A stretch of 64,000 bases of DNA from Phoebastria nigripes (GCA_035582835.1 JAYKAV010003090.1:1-64000), one strand, 5' to 3'; positions 40,501 to 54,135 are shown, numbered from the stretch's first letter. Program-made: numbers and translations. The notes: generated by a model not told the origin, from the sequence alone.

Positions 40501-42321
40501 CAGATAACTGGACTGGACAGCTGATGGATCAGATTTTTGACCGTGACTGATATCTTGCTTCAGAGTAGGAGAGACATTTACCGTAGTAACTTATGACTGC
40601 TCTGACTAGAGAGCTTTTCTCCTTCAGAGCTATTAGTCATGTGGCTTAGGTCTTGCACCATGTATGCTGCCCCTTCTAATGCTCTCAGGTAATGTAAATG
40701 AGAATAAGGTCAGTGTTAATCCTAAATGCTGGAACTGGAAAATACTTCAAAATCTTAGAGATGAAATGGTAGGAAAATGAACAAGATTGATTAAATCATA
40801 GCTAGTATCTCTATGAATTACAAGCAGACTGGCTGGTGCAGCTTCCACTAATGAAGGCATCAGCTCAGAGTGAATCTAAGAAAATTACATTACATAAAAT
40901 TATTAAAGCAGACTTACGCACTAGCTTGCTTTAAAATTGTAATAAATTACAGATGGCCTGATCTTCTCCACAGTTGTCTGCTTTTGAATTCTGTTTGTGA
41001 TGGTTTCTTAGCACAAAACTTTAAAGTTGACCAAGTTGCAATGTGGAGATATATGCAGATTACCAGCATATATAGTTCTATCCACAAATTTCAAGCCAAT
41101 TGACTTCTAGTGAAAGTGTGTGGAAATTAAATGAAGATCCAAATATTCATTTCTGTATTACCATTTTATTTAAATAGGAAAGAGATAATTCTTCTCATCT
41201 GTAGACATAATTTCTCAACTGTTCATTTTGCTAGATGTAAAGCTGTGGGAAGTTCCTAACTCTTTTTAAAATATCTGCTCTGTAGATACTGAAAGATGAT
41301 TTATCTTGTTACCTAAGGTCTACTTATGGATAAGGTTTTAGTGCCATGTTGTCATAGTATGTGTTTATTGTGTTGTGGATGTACAGCAGGCAGGATTTCG
41401 AAGTAGCTTGATTTGGGTATAAAATTGGGAGTCAGTCATCACTGGATACTAAAGAGAGAATTGAATGAGAACAGAAACTTAGAGGAAATTGTTTCCATGA
41501 TAGCAGCTTCGTCAATTTTTAGTGCACAGCCACATACGTTTGTCTTACATATTTTTAATAAAATGCAGTCAATACAGCTCTTAGGAAAATGTTATCCATG
41601 TGATTATCTAGTATTTTGACAATTAATCTATCTTCTAAATATTAAGTAAAAATTCAGATATTTTATGAAGGAGTAGATTTGTCTTAGTCTCCTATGTATC
41701 ACACAGTCTTTTCAGAAGAATAAAAACAGAAATTCTGATCAGACAATAGAAGAAAAAGCTACTCTTAACCTTAGTCCATTCTTTCTTGACTCCTGTTAAG
41801 TACTCACCTTCCCATACTATCAGCATGACATGCCTCTCAGGGGATCCTGTTAGCAACTGTTACCTCTCCTGCAGTAGAACTTGATAATTTTTCCCAGATT
41901 CCATTTATTAAATATGGAGTATGAATATTGCATAATTTTCCTGCAGAAGATACTTGCACTTAATTGCTGAAGCAACCTGAAGAGCTGCTACTAAAATGAC
42001 CTCTGAGAGAGAGCTTCAGGAAGAGGCTATGGTAGATACAGATGAGACAAAATCCCGTAAGAAGGAATGATTACTTGTAAAGCAAAGGGCTCGTTGCTAC
42101 AAAACCAATCCTCAAACAGTGTTTCTATGCGTTAGGCATCACACCAGCCAAGATGGATGAGCCCCTAAGAAATCACAGTATTCCAGAGCAGATTGCTTTA
42201 GCCCCTTCTACTGAGAAAATTAAGATTTTTTTTTTTAGGGTGCCAGAAAGCATGAAAGGCCTTCAGCCTTGGCAAAAACGTGTGCCAATAGCTGATTATT
42301 CCTGTGCGCTCTATCACTTGA

Positions 42322-43720
42322 CAGAATCACAGAATTGCAAAATGGTTGAGGTTGGAAGGGAATTCTGGAGGTCATCTTGTCCAACTCCCTGCTCAAGCAG
42401 GGGTCACTTAGAGCAAGTTGCCCAGGCCCGTATCCAGACAGCCTTTGAATATCTCCAAGGAGGGAGACCTGACAACTTCTCTGGGTAACCTGTGCCAGTG
42501 CTCAGTCACTCTCACAGTGAAAAAGTGTTTCCTGATGTTCAGGATGGGACCGCTTGTGTTTCAGTTTGTGCTCATTGCGTCTGGTCCTGTTGCTGGGCAC
42601 CACTGAAAAGAGCCTGGCTCCAGCTTCTGAAGGGAGCTTCTTCCACCTCCCTTCACATATCTATATACATTGACGCAACCCCCCTGAGCCGTCTCTTCTC
42701 TAGGCTGAACAGTACCAGATCTCTCAGCCCATGTGAGAGATGCTCCAGTCCCTTAATCATCTTTGTGGCCTGTCACTGGACTTGCTCCAGTACGTTCATG
42801 TGTCTCCTGCTGCAGAGCCCAGAACTGGACACAGCACTCCAGGTGTGGCTTCAGCAGTGCTGAGTAGAGTGAAAGGATCACCTCCCTCGACCTGCTGGCA
42901 ATAGATAACTTTCCTGATGCAGCCCAGGGGATACCATTAGCCTTCTTGGCTGCAAGGGAGATTACTGGTTCATGGTCAACTTGGTGTCCACTAAGACCCC
43001 CATATCTTTTTTTGTAAAGCTGCTTTCCAGCTGGTGGTTCCCCATCATGTAGTGGTGCCTGGGGTTGCTCCTCCCCAGGAGCAGGACTTTGTACTTCCCC
43101 TTGCTGAACTCCGTGAGGTTCCTCTCAGCCCATTTCTCCAACCTGTGGAGGTCTCTCTGGATGGCAGCACAACCTTCTGGCATATCAGCCACTCCTCCCA
43201 GTTTTGTGTCACCTGCAAACTTGCTGAGGGTACACTCTGCCTCATCGTCCAGCTCATTAATCATGTTGAACAGGACTGGACCCAGAATTGACTCCTGGCG
43301 TACACCACTAGTGACTGGCCTCCAACTAGACTAATCACCACTCTCTGGATCTGGCCATTCAGCCAGTTTTCAATCCACCTCACTGTCTGCTCATCTAGGC
43401 CATACTTCATCAGCTTCTCTATGAGGATCTTAAGGGAGACAGTGTCAAAAGCCTTACTGAAGTCAAGGTAGACAATATGCACTGCTTTCCTCTTGTCTAC
43501 CAAGCCAGTCATAACATCGTAGAAAGTTACCAGGTTGGTCAAGCACGACTTCCTCTTGGTGAAGCCATGCTGATTCCTCCCAATAACCTTCTTGTCCTTC
43601 ATGTGCCTGGAAATGGTTTCCAGGATCAGTTCTTCCATCGCCTTCCTAGGTACTGAGGTGAGGTTGACCGGCCTGTCGTTCCTTGGATCTTCCTTCTTGC
43701 CCTTGAAGATAGGAGTGACA
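42322..43720 (-). mobile_element. CR1 LINE, long 3' fragment with reverse transcriptase (antisense)
   Basis: The + strand starts CAGAATCACAGAATTG, then GGTTGGAAGG, the reverse complement of a CR1 3' end, and runs 1.4 kb without large gaps to about 43720. On the minus strand an open frame from about 43720 to 43262 includes RT fingers/palm sequence with motif A YLDFSKAFDTV; its Asp codon is at 43462-43464. A second frame from 43264 down holds the motif C region. There FADDTKL, the usual form, reads FAGDTKL: the first catalytic Asp codon at 43211-43213 is GGT. With the frame change near 43262 and the 5' truncation, this copy cannot encode an active enzyme. Confidence 0.93.
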
Positions 43721-43765
43721 GAAGAATGTACTTAGGTAAAAGGTTAAAAGGACAGCATTGAGAAA

Positions 43766-43823
43766 AAGAAAAAGGAAAAGAAAAAAAAAACCACAACCCC
43801 CCAAAAAAACCACCAAACAATAA
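43766..43823. repeat. A-rich / CA-rich low-complexity tract
   Basis: AAAAAG-type repeats running into A10, then CCACAACCCCCC and AAACC patches. It lies about 45 bp beyond the 5'-truncated edge of the CR1 copy. It generates hydrophobic Phe/Leu frames on the minus strand that should not be read as a membrane protein. Confidence 0.8.
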
Positions 43824-45164
43824 AGGATTACTGTATCCCAGTTACCTGTCATCTACATGATTGCAAAAATTTATGATGCCCGTACTGGATCTGAATAATG
43901 AGTGTGTCCCTGCTCCTCTACTGAAGAGATGTGCTTTATAGGTGAAAATATTTACAAGAGGTTGCAAGGTTAATTCTTTATTTGCCTCCTTCAGTTGGCA
44001 GAAATACCTAATACCTGCTGAACAAGGGATAACTTAAATGGGTTATTGTGGCTCTTTTCAAAACAGGGGCTCAGTTTTTCTTAAGGCAGAAAATTCCAAT
44101 TCATACTAGACAATAAGCTGATCATGTGGAGGATGGAAAAGAATTGATTCCCTAGAAGTTTGTTCTGGCCTCGGTTTCTTTCAATGATATTTGCAAATAA
44201 ACTGTTTTCAGTAATCCCAGAATAATTTAGGGCAGAGGACATTGCTTGGTTTCAATAGATGCTCCAACGTGAGAACAACCTTGAAGAATAGTGTAGTGGC
44301 CATTAGCAACAACTGTGAAAAGTGGAAATGTAAGACGTGTGTATCAAAGATGTTTTGATGCTCTGCTGTTTGCGAGAACAGTGTTTCAGAAGAATGTACT
44401 AGTACTGTGAAGATGATTTTGAATGAGAAGCTGTTAATATATGACCTGAAGTAAATATATCTAGGAATTGCTATAACTATGTACTTCACTTAATAAGACC
44501 ACGTATGTTGCTAAGCCAACCTTGAACGTTGTAAAAAAAAATAGTAGCCCCAGTAACCTTGAGGGCTCCGCTTGAAAATAAATGCATGAAGTTTTGTACC
44601 TGTTCCCTTCTACTTGGCTTTTTAATAGCAGATTTTTAATGCTATTTTTAGTTTATTTAATGCTGCTTAGTCTCCTAGTTTTATGCAGCCTTTTTCCAAA
44701 GGACTTGACAAAGAATAGTTTATCTAGTACTGGTGTCAATACTTAGAAATAATTGCTGTGGGAGTCAAGCAGACTAGTAATAGAAACTGAGATGAATCTT
44801 AGTGCAGCAGGATTCCCAAGCATTTGTCATGCTATATTGCACCTGTACAAAATGTGGTAATTTTTAGATAAAGCACAACACTAAATTAAACATTACGTTT
44901 AAGAAATGTCACTGCCTTGTTACGCAGTTTTTTGCCTGTTGCACACTTCTGTGCTCACTGTGTGCAATATTTAGCTTTAACATCTCAAAAGACCACTCTC
45001 TACATAAAGCTTAGTCATGTATGAGTCCTGTTGGAGCAAAACTACTAAAAAGAAATTAAACATCACATTTCTCTNTATGATTTGCAATAAAATTTTTAAG
45101 TGGCTCTAATGTGACTTCCCTTTTTGTTCTTTTCTGAAAGTTTCAACACCTTGTTTATGCCAGA

Positions 45165-45215
45165 ATTATCTAGGTTGGAAGGATGCTCTGGAGATCCTCT
45201 GCTCCAGCCCCAGAA
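45165..45215 (-). mobile_element. Possible degraded CR1 3'-end scrap
   Basis: AGGTTGGAAGGATGCTCTGG then AGATCCTCTGCTCCAGCCCC resembles the GGTTGGAAGGGACCTCTGGA - GATCATCTAGTCCAACCCCC block seen at the antisense CR1 ends in this window. Only about 50 bp are alignable and the terminal ATTCTATG repeats are not obvious, so this could be coincidence. Confidence 0.35.
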
Positions 45216-48200
45216 ATATGCCACAATATCTGCTATAGAAGCAGAGTAAGTACTTTAGTAAGGTACTAGTTTTCATTGTACCTTCTTGAGGTGGACCACA
45301 GTGCAGTCAGGCAGTCCAAGGTCCATGGGACCAAAGAGAGAACAAGGCTGTCTTAAAAAAAATAGCATGGTAAAGGGGGTTTGTTTAGGTATTCTTAAAT
45401 TAAGAATAATTGCATGCCTGCAGGTTTCTTGTTCTAACTCAGCCCGTTAGTGCCGACCTTATTTAATTTATGCCTAAGCGTAGGTGACTTGAGAGATCTC
45501 TGAATCATGGCAGACCTTAGGCACCAAACAAGTGTCTTCTGAATTTGCACAAAAGCCCCCATTAGAGGCATGCAACATCTTAACCAGAAATAAAGGCACA
45601 CTGAATTTAAAATTGGTTCAAATCTCAGACAGGAGGATAGGAAATTCCAGCAACTGGTGTTTGTTATGGTCAGGTAAAATTAAGGGTAAGAGGAAGGGGG
45701 TTTTGTTCCAGATAGCTGCTGATTATTGCTTTGTGTGACCACTGTTGTACAGATGAAGTATTGGTAAATTGTTAGCTTACAAATAGCTCCCCCCCTCACC
45801 CCCTCAATTGTTCAGACTGGAGGTTAGTGTTTTGGTGAAAACTCTAGCTGTAAAGGAGAAACTGAATACTGCTTTAAGGAGAAAATCTCTATCAAATAAA
45901 TGAATGCAGTTATTAATGTCTAGAAATATTTGCTGTACTAAGAAGCTTGAAAATAATTTTGCAGTCTTTCTTAAGGTAACTAACTGTGAAGTAACCTTAA
46001 AACCTATTAGTTTACATACTGGCAAGGGAGCAAAATGGGAAAGAAACTGCTGATCAAGAAATACAGTAATGATATTGGAAAAGGGTACCTTAAAGGATCT
46101 TATTTTTATAGAAATTGATATTTCTATACCTTGTATCTTCATTGCCTTTCTTATTTGGAGAGTGATGAAACAGAAGTATGCATTTAGTAATTATAGAAGA
46201 ATGTTCATTTGACAAAGCAGAGGACCTAAGTAGATTATTCTTACTATATTTTTAAATTTTTAGTTTAGATAATGAGATTAATTCGCTACAGTAATAAGTA
46301 CTAAATAAAAGAGAGTGCTATTTGAACTCCATCTGTTTAGTTCTTACTAATGTATGCAAAACTGTTTTGGTTTCTGTAAAAAGTTTGCACTTTAAACCAA
46401 CCCTGTCAAGCTTTAATTTATTTTAAATTTGTGCTTTTAGGTAGTTGTCATAAACCTAATCTGGAGTAATGAAAATTTGCACGTTTAATAGAATTCTAAC
46501 AGTATTGCTTTTCAGTTTAAAGAAGTCGTTGTTCTATATTCAGAATTATTAAGCTGTTTAAGCAAAAAAAAAGTCAGTTTTATGAACTCACGCAACATGT
46601 CAGAAATGCTTCTTTTTACAGCTTCTGTGACCCATGGTGTTCCTTACAGAGTTGGAGAGGAACCAAACATGCACATTTTTATGATCAATTCTGTTCTGAA
46701 ATACTCATTGTTAATTCTAATTGATGTTCATAATATAATTTAAGTTTTATGGCATATTTATTGAGGTATGCCCAGTTGTAGAAAACTTTATTTTGAATGG
46801 TCACTTTTAAACAATTCTTGATATGCAAAAATTTACTTTCAGAAAACATAGTTTTTTCTCATACCAAATATAAGGTTTTTTTTCTCTGCAATATTGAGTA
46901 GCATTTGGAATCAAGGTGCTATTCTTCAGATCATATATTCAAAGATGAAAGTTGTAATCCGGTATAGAATCAGGGAATCCATGGAATATTTTTCCAGCAG
47001 GCAGTTTCCCAAACAAATTTGTTCTTGAACAAGGTATGTAAAGTCAACATAAGGATTTTTGGCTAGAGCAAGCAAGTATTTCTCCGAGAGATTAGCAAGG
47101 GTCAGTTTGAGTGTGAAGATACCTGTTCCCTGTAGCTGCAGAAATGGAGTTCAGTTCATTGCAGCTCTTTCCTGGAGGTTTTCAGTGGAGGCTTGCTCAT
47201 GTAAGAGCAGTGTCAGTAGTATGTTAAGCTTCTGCTTGCCTGGGCCATCTCTGAATACTCTTGATTTTCCTCATTGCTCTTTATAAACACCAAGCTTGTT
47301 ACTCTTTATTCCCAGTTTGCGGAAGAGGAAAGTCAAGGATTACCTAAATAAGGAGAACTTTCTATCCATGCATTGAACTATAAAGAATATAAAGTATTCT
47401 CCTAATACTAAATACTAAGATTTAATGACTTCAGCAACCTCAGGAGACTCGGTGACTCTGTCAAAGCCATGTTATGGGGGTGATAAAGGTGGGAGTGAAG
47501 CAGGTTGTGTTAATGTCAGCCCAATGCCCAGCCTGACAGTGCTCTACTGCTGTTACTTGGTAATCTGTTCTAGTTAAAGGCTGTACTCATTGATCGACCA
47601 ATCCACTTCATGTTTTTGTGATAAGTATGGAGTAAATGCATATTAAATGCATGCAAGAGAATGCATTTGTCATGTCCCTACTATAAACCAGTTTGTATTC
47701 ATTTTAAAAATTGATGTTTTGATGGATTTGGGTGATCAGCCTGATATTGGTATGAGAAGAACTATAAACAGATTTATGAAGTCATTTTCATAATCAAATT
47801 TCATGTCAATACAATCTTACATTTTGAAGTCTCTAGGCAAGAAAAGACTAGGAGTTCCCTTTTTCAAAGGAGAAAAATATTGTTATTTGTCTTCAGGTTT
47901 ACAAAGGAAAAGACCATGAACACAGATTATGTCCATCTGTGCATAGCATCTATAAAGTCTGAATGTTTTGCAGATGCTCTTTTCAGGAAGGCTAAATAGT
48001 GCCACTAGTCAGTTTCTAATTTTTAAATTTAAGCTTTTAAAAACTTGAAGTTTTTTCTCTTTAATACTGCAGAACTGTAACGTTTGGATGCTAAAATTAG
48101 TCAATAAATCAAATTATAGACAGCTTTTTGCCTAGTGCATGATATGCAGTGGTTCGGTTTAAGATTTCATCTTATTTTAACCTATCCTGGAGCTTACGTT

Positions 48201-48423
48201 TATTTAAAAATAGATTAAATATCGGTGAAGGTATAAGGATAATTTTTTCCAGTCATGTGCTGTGTTCCTTATGACCATAACTGCAACTTATTTCATTACA
48301 AATCAAATTCATTACGATGAACAAATACAGAAAAGGGCTTTTATTTCTGTTACTGGAGCAGCTTCTTTAATGGGAATTTTTTAAGCACTGTATCTTTTTC
48401 AGAAAGGTTACTTGTGTTGTGTT

Positions 48424-48462
48424 CTTTTTGTTTGTTTGTTTTTGTTTGTTTGTTTGTTTTCC
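48424..48462. repeat. (TTTG)n microsatellite forming an acceptor pyrimidine tract
   Basis: Seven or so TTTG units with T insertions end only seven bases before the AG of the acceptor at 48468-48469. It therefore occupies the place of the polypyrimidine tract of the following SMAP1 exon. Upstream of it the intron is ordinary unique sequence. Confidence 0.88.
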
Positions 48463-48469
48463 TTTCAAG

Positions 48470-48554
48470 CCGCAGAAGAAAGAGGATCAGCAATCAGAAG
48501 CTAAAGCAAGTCCAAAAAAGTCATCAGAACCCACTATTGACCTTTTAGGACTTG
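48470..48554 (+). CDS. SMAP1: SMAP1 exon: linker and clathrin-box start (PTIDLLGL)
   Basis: The 85-nt exon gives 28 codons, PQKKEDQQSEAKASPKK then SSEPTIDLLGL, plus G, the first base of an Asp codon finished at 58341. The donor is CTTG|GTAAGA. The start was chosen at the acceptor TTTCAAG (48469), which supplies two residues (Pro-Gln) before KKEDQQ, matching Leu-Gln before KKDQQ in mammals. A second in-frame acceptor, CCGCAG, ends at 48475 and would drop those two codons. LLGLD, completed by the next exon, is the clathrin-heavy-chain binding box known in SMAP1. The exon is not a multiple of three, so skipping it would shift the frame. Confidence 0.95.
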
Positions 48555-50187
48555 GTAAGAAATACCTAACTACCTGTTTTTCAACCAAACACAGATATGT
48601 CATTTTATATTTTAATAAATATACTTTTTATTTTCTCTGTGCTTACTGATAGTTAGCTAAATTTGAAAACCATAAGATTCAGTCCATATGAATTTGAAAC
48701 TATAAAGGAAAATGCCATAGGGATCTGTGTATATCAATACTTGTGTTTTGCTAAGGAGAGTAATGAGCTCCTGTGGGAAGGGGAAGTTACCTTGAGTGAT
48801 CTTGAAAGGGCTTGTGGATTGTGGTATTTCAATGTTTATGGTACAAGTGTACTTCTTAATGAAAATGCTGAGGTCATCTGAATTGTGTATCTGTAAAATA
48901 CCTTATATCATAAATAATTCATTTTTATCTAATATACCTTTTGTTTTCTGACTGGTAGGTAACTGTATTTGTCTTACAAATAAACTGCTTTGGGCCTGAA
49001 TCATTTAANTTGTACTGTCTGGCTATACTGTTGTGTTTTTATGCTTTTTCTCTGCTTGTTGAAGGTCAGATTCATGAAATCTGTCTTTCATTTATCTAGT
49101 ATTACTCTAAGTGTGTTTTTCCGTTGGATAGAATCTTAAAATGGAACTGGAAGAATGAAATATTACAATAACTATTTTTAATCCCTTTTATTGTTCACTA
49201 TTGTTTTATTGTTAGGAAAATTTTCAGAGTTGTGAGTGGATATTAGAATATTCAATTTATATCAATATAATGGTTATTCTTAAATTTCTACATAGTTTTT
49301 ACAGGATATTGGAGGAGGCTGATGTGTTTTAGATGTTAGTATTCTAAAAACTTGAATTCATAGAAAAATGTTTCGTTGTTGTTTTTTTAATTTTTGGTTT
49401 TAAGGTATGAATAATGTTGCAGCAAAACAATAAATGTCTTCCCTGTTTTAGAATTCACACTATCATTCAAAATGCATGTTATTTTCCTTCTGGATATAGA
49501 GTAGCTGTAAAATACTATTTTTGTACCAGTTATGTATGTGTTGTGATCTATATCTCATTCCAAGTAATCTGCTACCATAGGCAAGCAAATCTTAATTAAC
49601 ACAGTAGAAGTTACATTATGGATGTAGAATGAACCTATTAAGAACAAAAGTAATTCAGACTTAATGGAAAGCTGATTCTCCTTTATTTTCCTTTACCAGA
49701 CCAACAACCTAATTAAGAACTAAAATTTAATCAATATGTGCTTCTGAGATTGTCAGGCTTCTGTATCCTTTTAGTCATGATTTGAAAAGAATCTTGGTAA
49801 CACTGTTTTATGATATGATAATGAACTCAGATTGCATAGGCTAACTTGAGATGTAATATGCAATAGAAAGAGTATAATTGGTGTTCAACAGCTGTGTTTC
49901 TTCAGTGTAAGGAAGCATAGTGAGATATACAAAGGGCAAAGTTTATAATTTGTATGTTAACAAAACATAATTTTAGAGGAGGGAGTGTTTAAAGATCTTT
50001 TGAATAACAAATTGAAAGGCAGTGTAATAAGCTAGTATCACTTGGAATCAATCCACTGAGCTGCAAATGAGATTATGTATTAATGAGAGCAGACCTGCAT
50101 ATTTCATTTGGAGGGTTGTCTTTTAATTAATACCTGCAGTAGACTACTTCAGATAGCATTAAAAGGAAGATCACTTCAACCCAATAT

Positions 50188-50812
50188 ATCATAGAACCAT
50201 AGAATAGCCCAGGTTGGAGGGGACCTTGAAAGATCATCTGGTCCAATGTATGAGAAAGGGAGCCTAGATGAGATTATCTAGCATCCTGTCCAATTGCATC
50301 TTGAAAACCTCCAGTGATAGGGACTCTACCAGATCCATGGTGAGGTTGTTCCAGTGATGATCTCACTGTAAAAAATTTCTTTCTTATGTTGAGATGAAAC
50401 CTCTCCCGATGCAACTTGTACCTGTTGCCCCTTGTCTTCTCCATGTGGCTCCTTGTGAAGAGAGAGCCTTCGTCCTCTTTGTAGCCACCCTGTAAGTAGT
50501 GGAATACTGTGATGAGGTCCCCCCTGAGCCTTCTCTTCTCCAGGGAGAAAAGACCTAACTCCTTCAGTCTTTCCTCACAGGGCAGGTTCTCCAGCCCTTT
50601 GACCATCTTCGTGGCCCTCCTTTGGACCCTATCCAGTCTGTCCACATCTTTCTTGAATTGTGGGGACCAGAACTGGGCACAGACTCCAGGTATGGCCTGA
50701 CAAGCGCTGAGTAGAGTGGGATGATCACGTCTCTATCTATGCTAGTAATGCCCCTGTGGATGCAGACCAGAATCCCATTTGCCTTTGTTGCTGCAGCAGT
50801 GCACTGCTGATT
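50188..50812 (-). mobile_element. CR1 LINE, 3' end with RT C-terminal region (antisense)
   Basis: The + strand starts ATCATAGAACCATAGAATAG, then CCCAGGTTGGAGGGGACCTT, typical of an antisense CR1 end. The minus-strand frame 50274-50645 reads through the conserved C-terminal region ([41 protein letters not shown]). A neighbouring frame (50564-50836) carries [15 protein letters not shown], so at least one frameshift separates them. The copy is 5'-truncated near 50812. Its coding part is relatively well preserved, so it is probably one of the younger CR1 insertions here. Confidence 0.93.
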
Positions 50813-53800
50813 AAAATGTTTGGTATGTAATATCAAACAATATTAAAATGGGTATGATTGCATAGCTCATTCTTCTTACTGAGTGGACATGTTTCTAATG
50901 AGGATTCATTCTCTTAGGACTTCCTTTCTGCAAATGAAAGATTAATCTGCAGATTAAGTGATTTTAATGGATCACAATTCATGCTAGAATAATTTTGGCT
51001 TTCAAAGCAGCCCAGCCTCTTGCAAAGTATTTTCTTGAGTAAGCCTCAGTGCTAGCTTTGGGTATGGGGTTAACCTTTGGGTCATTGCTCTTTTTGTCTC
51101 GATTGGGTTTTTAATAGTGACCTCATCAGAAGGTAAACATCCTGGAGATAGGACTTACCCGGTGGCAATTGTAGCTAGACAAGATAATTTTCTAAATATA
51201 AATTGTTTTTTATTTTTCTTTACAAATTGCAAAATTCTCAAGTTAATATGCCTAGGCAAATTGTATCTTCAAATCTTGTAATAGCAGAAGAGGCATAATA
51301 TCCTCAGTGACTGTACTATCATGTTTGTGTTTCTTCTGAGCCTTTTTAAATAGATTCATGTGGTTCCCTCGAGTTCCTGTTCAGGGGGTTTATTATTAAG
51401 ATAGTGTTTGGATATTCACTTTGTGATGATCCAGCTACATAGACATTCATAGCTTTTGGCCTTTTGATTCAGAGTAGATTTTAGTTCAATACTCCATACA
51501 CAGAAAGGTGGGGAAATGGACATGTACAAGCTAAATATTCTTATGTTCTCCACAAGCAATAGTGTTAGTGTTCTTGCTGTGCAACCCCAAATTCCTTCCG
51601 TGTCTTCCCGAGCTATGAGAAATCACAGCCTATTTCTGTAGGCTAAAACTGAAGCAGCTTTTTAAATGATCTCTACAATTAGTTCAATGTTGGCCACATT
51701 GAGAGTGTGCCCTATTGCATATGTAGGGACTTAAAATTGATGCTAAAATCAATAATATGGGATTTTATATCATTAATTTTTAATAGGGGGATTGTAGGAA
51801 AACATTTTTCCAGTTTGAAAGTCATAGCATGTAAAGCAAAGTTCTTCAGCACTTAAGTCATTGGCAGTGCTGTATTTTCATCCCACTGGTGTTAAGCGTG
51901 TGCTCTGTGCTGCTTGATATTTTGGGGGTTTGTCTTACAAGTAGGATGTCTCCACTTATGCCAGATTGATGTAAAGACAGACAGTTTTTTAAAATACTTG
52001 TAAAAAATTGTATGATACCGATGTATGATAGCGGGAATCTTTTCTTGGAATATTACAGAGGCAATTTTGGACCATTCTGTTTGTCAAGGTATGTCACTTA
52101 GAAATTTTTTCAGCATACAGAAAAAAAATGAAATATTTTTAAACTATATTACCTTACAGAATTATCAGAAAGAAGGAAAGTGCATTTTACGTATTCTGCA
52201 TCATTTAACATGTTTAGATTTGCCCTTCATAAAATAGACAGTTGCACATTCTGGAATACCCATTGTAGTAAGTTACAATGGATGACCAGGAGAAAAGAGA
52301 TTTATTATGTTGCTGTTATTAACTGAATGTGATGTGTGGGGCATTCATCTGGCATGGTTGGAGGTAAAGTGTGATATGCTAAAAGCTGTATATCTGCTTG
52401 TGTGGGGGAAATATTCTCTGAAGGAATTCTGTCAAGTTTTGAGAGCTTAATCATGGTATGAAATGTAGCTGAATGTTGCATATCTGAGAAATGTACTTTT
52501 GTCAGTACTGTCCAGTAAGTACCAAAGCAGCATGGTTGGTCATAAGTTGGAAAGCTGCATTTAAGAAATAATAAAAATACATTTATAAGTACTAAATATC
52601 AAATATGCATATATAGATACATGTTAACATTTATAGTATTGCTGCTATGTTAAGATTATGCTTAAGTAAGCAACGTTTCTACCCAAAATGAAAACGTTTA
52701 CAACCATTTGAGGCATACAGTATTGTTAGATTTCTGGCTTTCCACATTTTATTTTAATAAGTATCATACAGAAGTAGCCTCCCTATGAATGCTTTTTTAC
52801 TTCTGCAAAGGTTTTAGCAGTAAATAAAGTTTTAGTAATGCAGTAAATAATTCCACAGTAATTTGGGACAGAAAAAACTTGTTTGTATCTTTGCACAAGA
52901 TTTTGTTTAAAGTATTGAACTATTTCTCTCAGCACTGCCTTTCTAATAATTTGGTGTAATAAATAATCATACGCATATTCAAAATCATCTTCTCTCCCTC
53001 CATTGCAAGTCTTAGTATGGCTGTCATAAATGATTGTATATATAAAAATACATGGCAGCTTAGAAACAAAGTTCTTGTAAATATTTTGCCCCATAGAAAA
53101 TGAGTTTCAGAAACATAATGCAAAGTTTAAGAGCAGATCTTCTTTCTTGCTGTTTCCCTTTCTTGCTGCTCCTTTGAAGCTTTTCTGTTGGTCATTCTCA
53201 CTGTTGGTACAGATAAATATACCCAGGATTAATGCTGTATGTGAAAGCTTTCATAACAGAAGGCAGCACTGAATTGGTAATTGTCATGTCAGGCATTAAT
53301 AAAATATATGCAGAAAAGCACTATAAAGGTAAACATCACTGGAACCCTTCACTTTATCTTGGTGAATAGCTTTTGTTTCTGCTATCAAATTAAACAAGAC
53401 TTCCTAATCTGAAAGTGGAAGCAGCAGAAGCAGCATCTGCTGTTGCACAGTATGGCAGACAGCAGTCGGATATTATCTGTCATATCGTCATAAATGTAAA
53501 AAGAGAAGTTTTGGGACCACAGCTAGGAGCAACAATGAAAACCAGCATGTATTGACTGTCCACGTTACCTTCTCTGACTGAGCGTGGAAGCTCTGCCTTG
53601 CCTACGCTGTCATTGCAATGGGTTCTGCCACATCTAATACTTCATTCCTAGCTGTGGATGCATTCTCCAGAAAAGTGATGGAAGTACTTTTGATTAAAAG
53701 TTAGTTGTTTCAAAGTAATTCTGTGATGGTCTCCATAATAAGAATTCTGTTGGTTAAAACTATACATTTCTCAAAATATTCAGACAGGCCTATATAACTT

Positions 53801-54115
53801 AGTCAGATTTTTTGCCTGTTTCCCTGGAAGGGCTACAGCCATGTTTCCTTCTGTCAGACACACACCACCTCTTCTAAACAGTTTTTAATGGTAGGCAGCA
53901 AAAGTTGAAGAAAAGTAATATACTTAGAATAATTTAGAACTCGGAACTCCACCAGAGCATCTTTCTTATACTACAGAAATACTTTAAAATGAGGAGGGAA
54001 AGGAAGATGTATGTCCTAATCCATGGCCTCGTGCATTGAAGTTGAGAATATCCATAATCTCTGTAAAGAAGTATGAAATATTATATTCAAGTACAAGTTT
54101 GTGTATGCCTGCTTT

Positions 54116-54135
54116 TATATATATATATATATATA
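54116..54135. repeat. (AT)n dinucleotide microsatellite
   Basis: Ten AT units in a row inside the intron, preceded by GCTTT and followed by CACTTAAATG. Confidence 0.9.

Larger units (their letters stand above)
26761..48469 (+). other. SMAP1: SMAP1 intron, 21.7 kb
   Basis: The largest complete intron in the window. Recognised content: a probable ERV LTR at about 36790-37590, a long antisense CR1 copy at 42322-43720 with an A/C-rich tract after it, a possible CR1 scrap near 45165-45215, and an A/AC-rich low-complexity stretch near 34845-34899. An ambiguous base is at 45075. The longest non-transposon frame (39448-39873, minus, 141 codons) has no recognisable family. The rest is unique AT-rich sequence in which I see no exon. 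Confidence 0.75.

Noticed and set aside
43626..43852. Hydrophobic Phe/Leu-rich minus-strand frames resembling membrane segments
   Set aside because: The hydrophobic part is the translation of an A-rich low-complexity tract joined to CR1 sequence.
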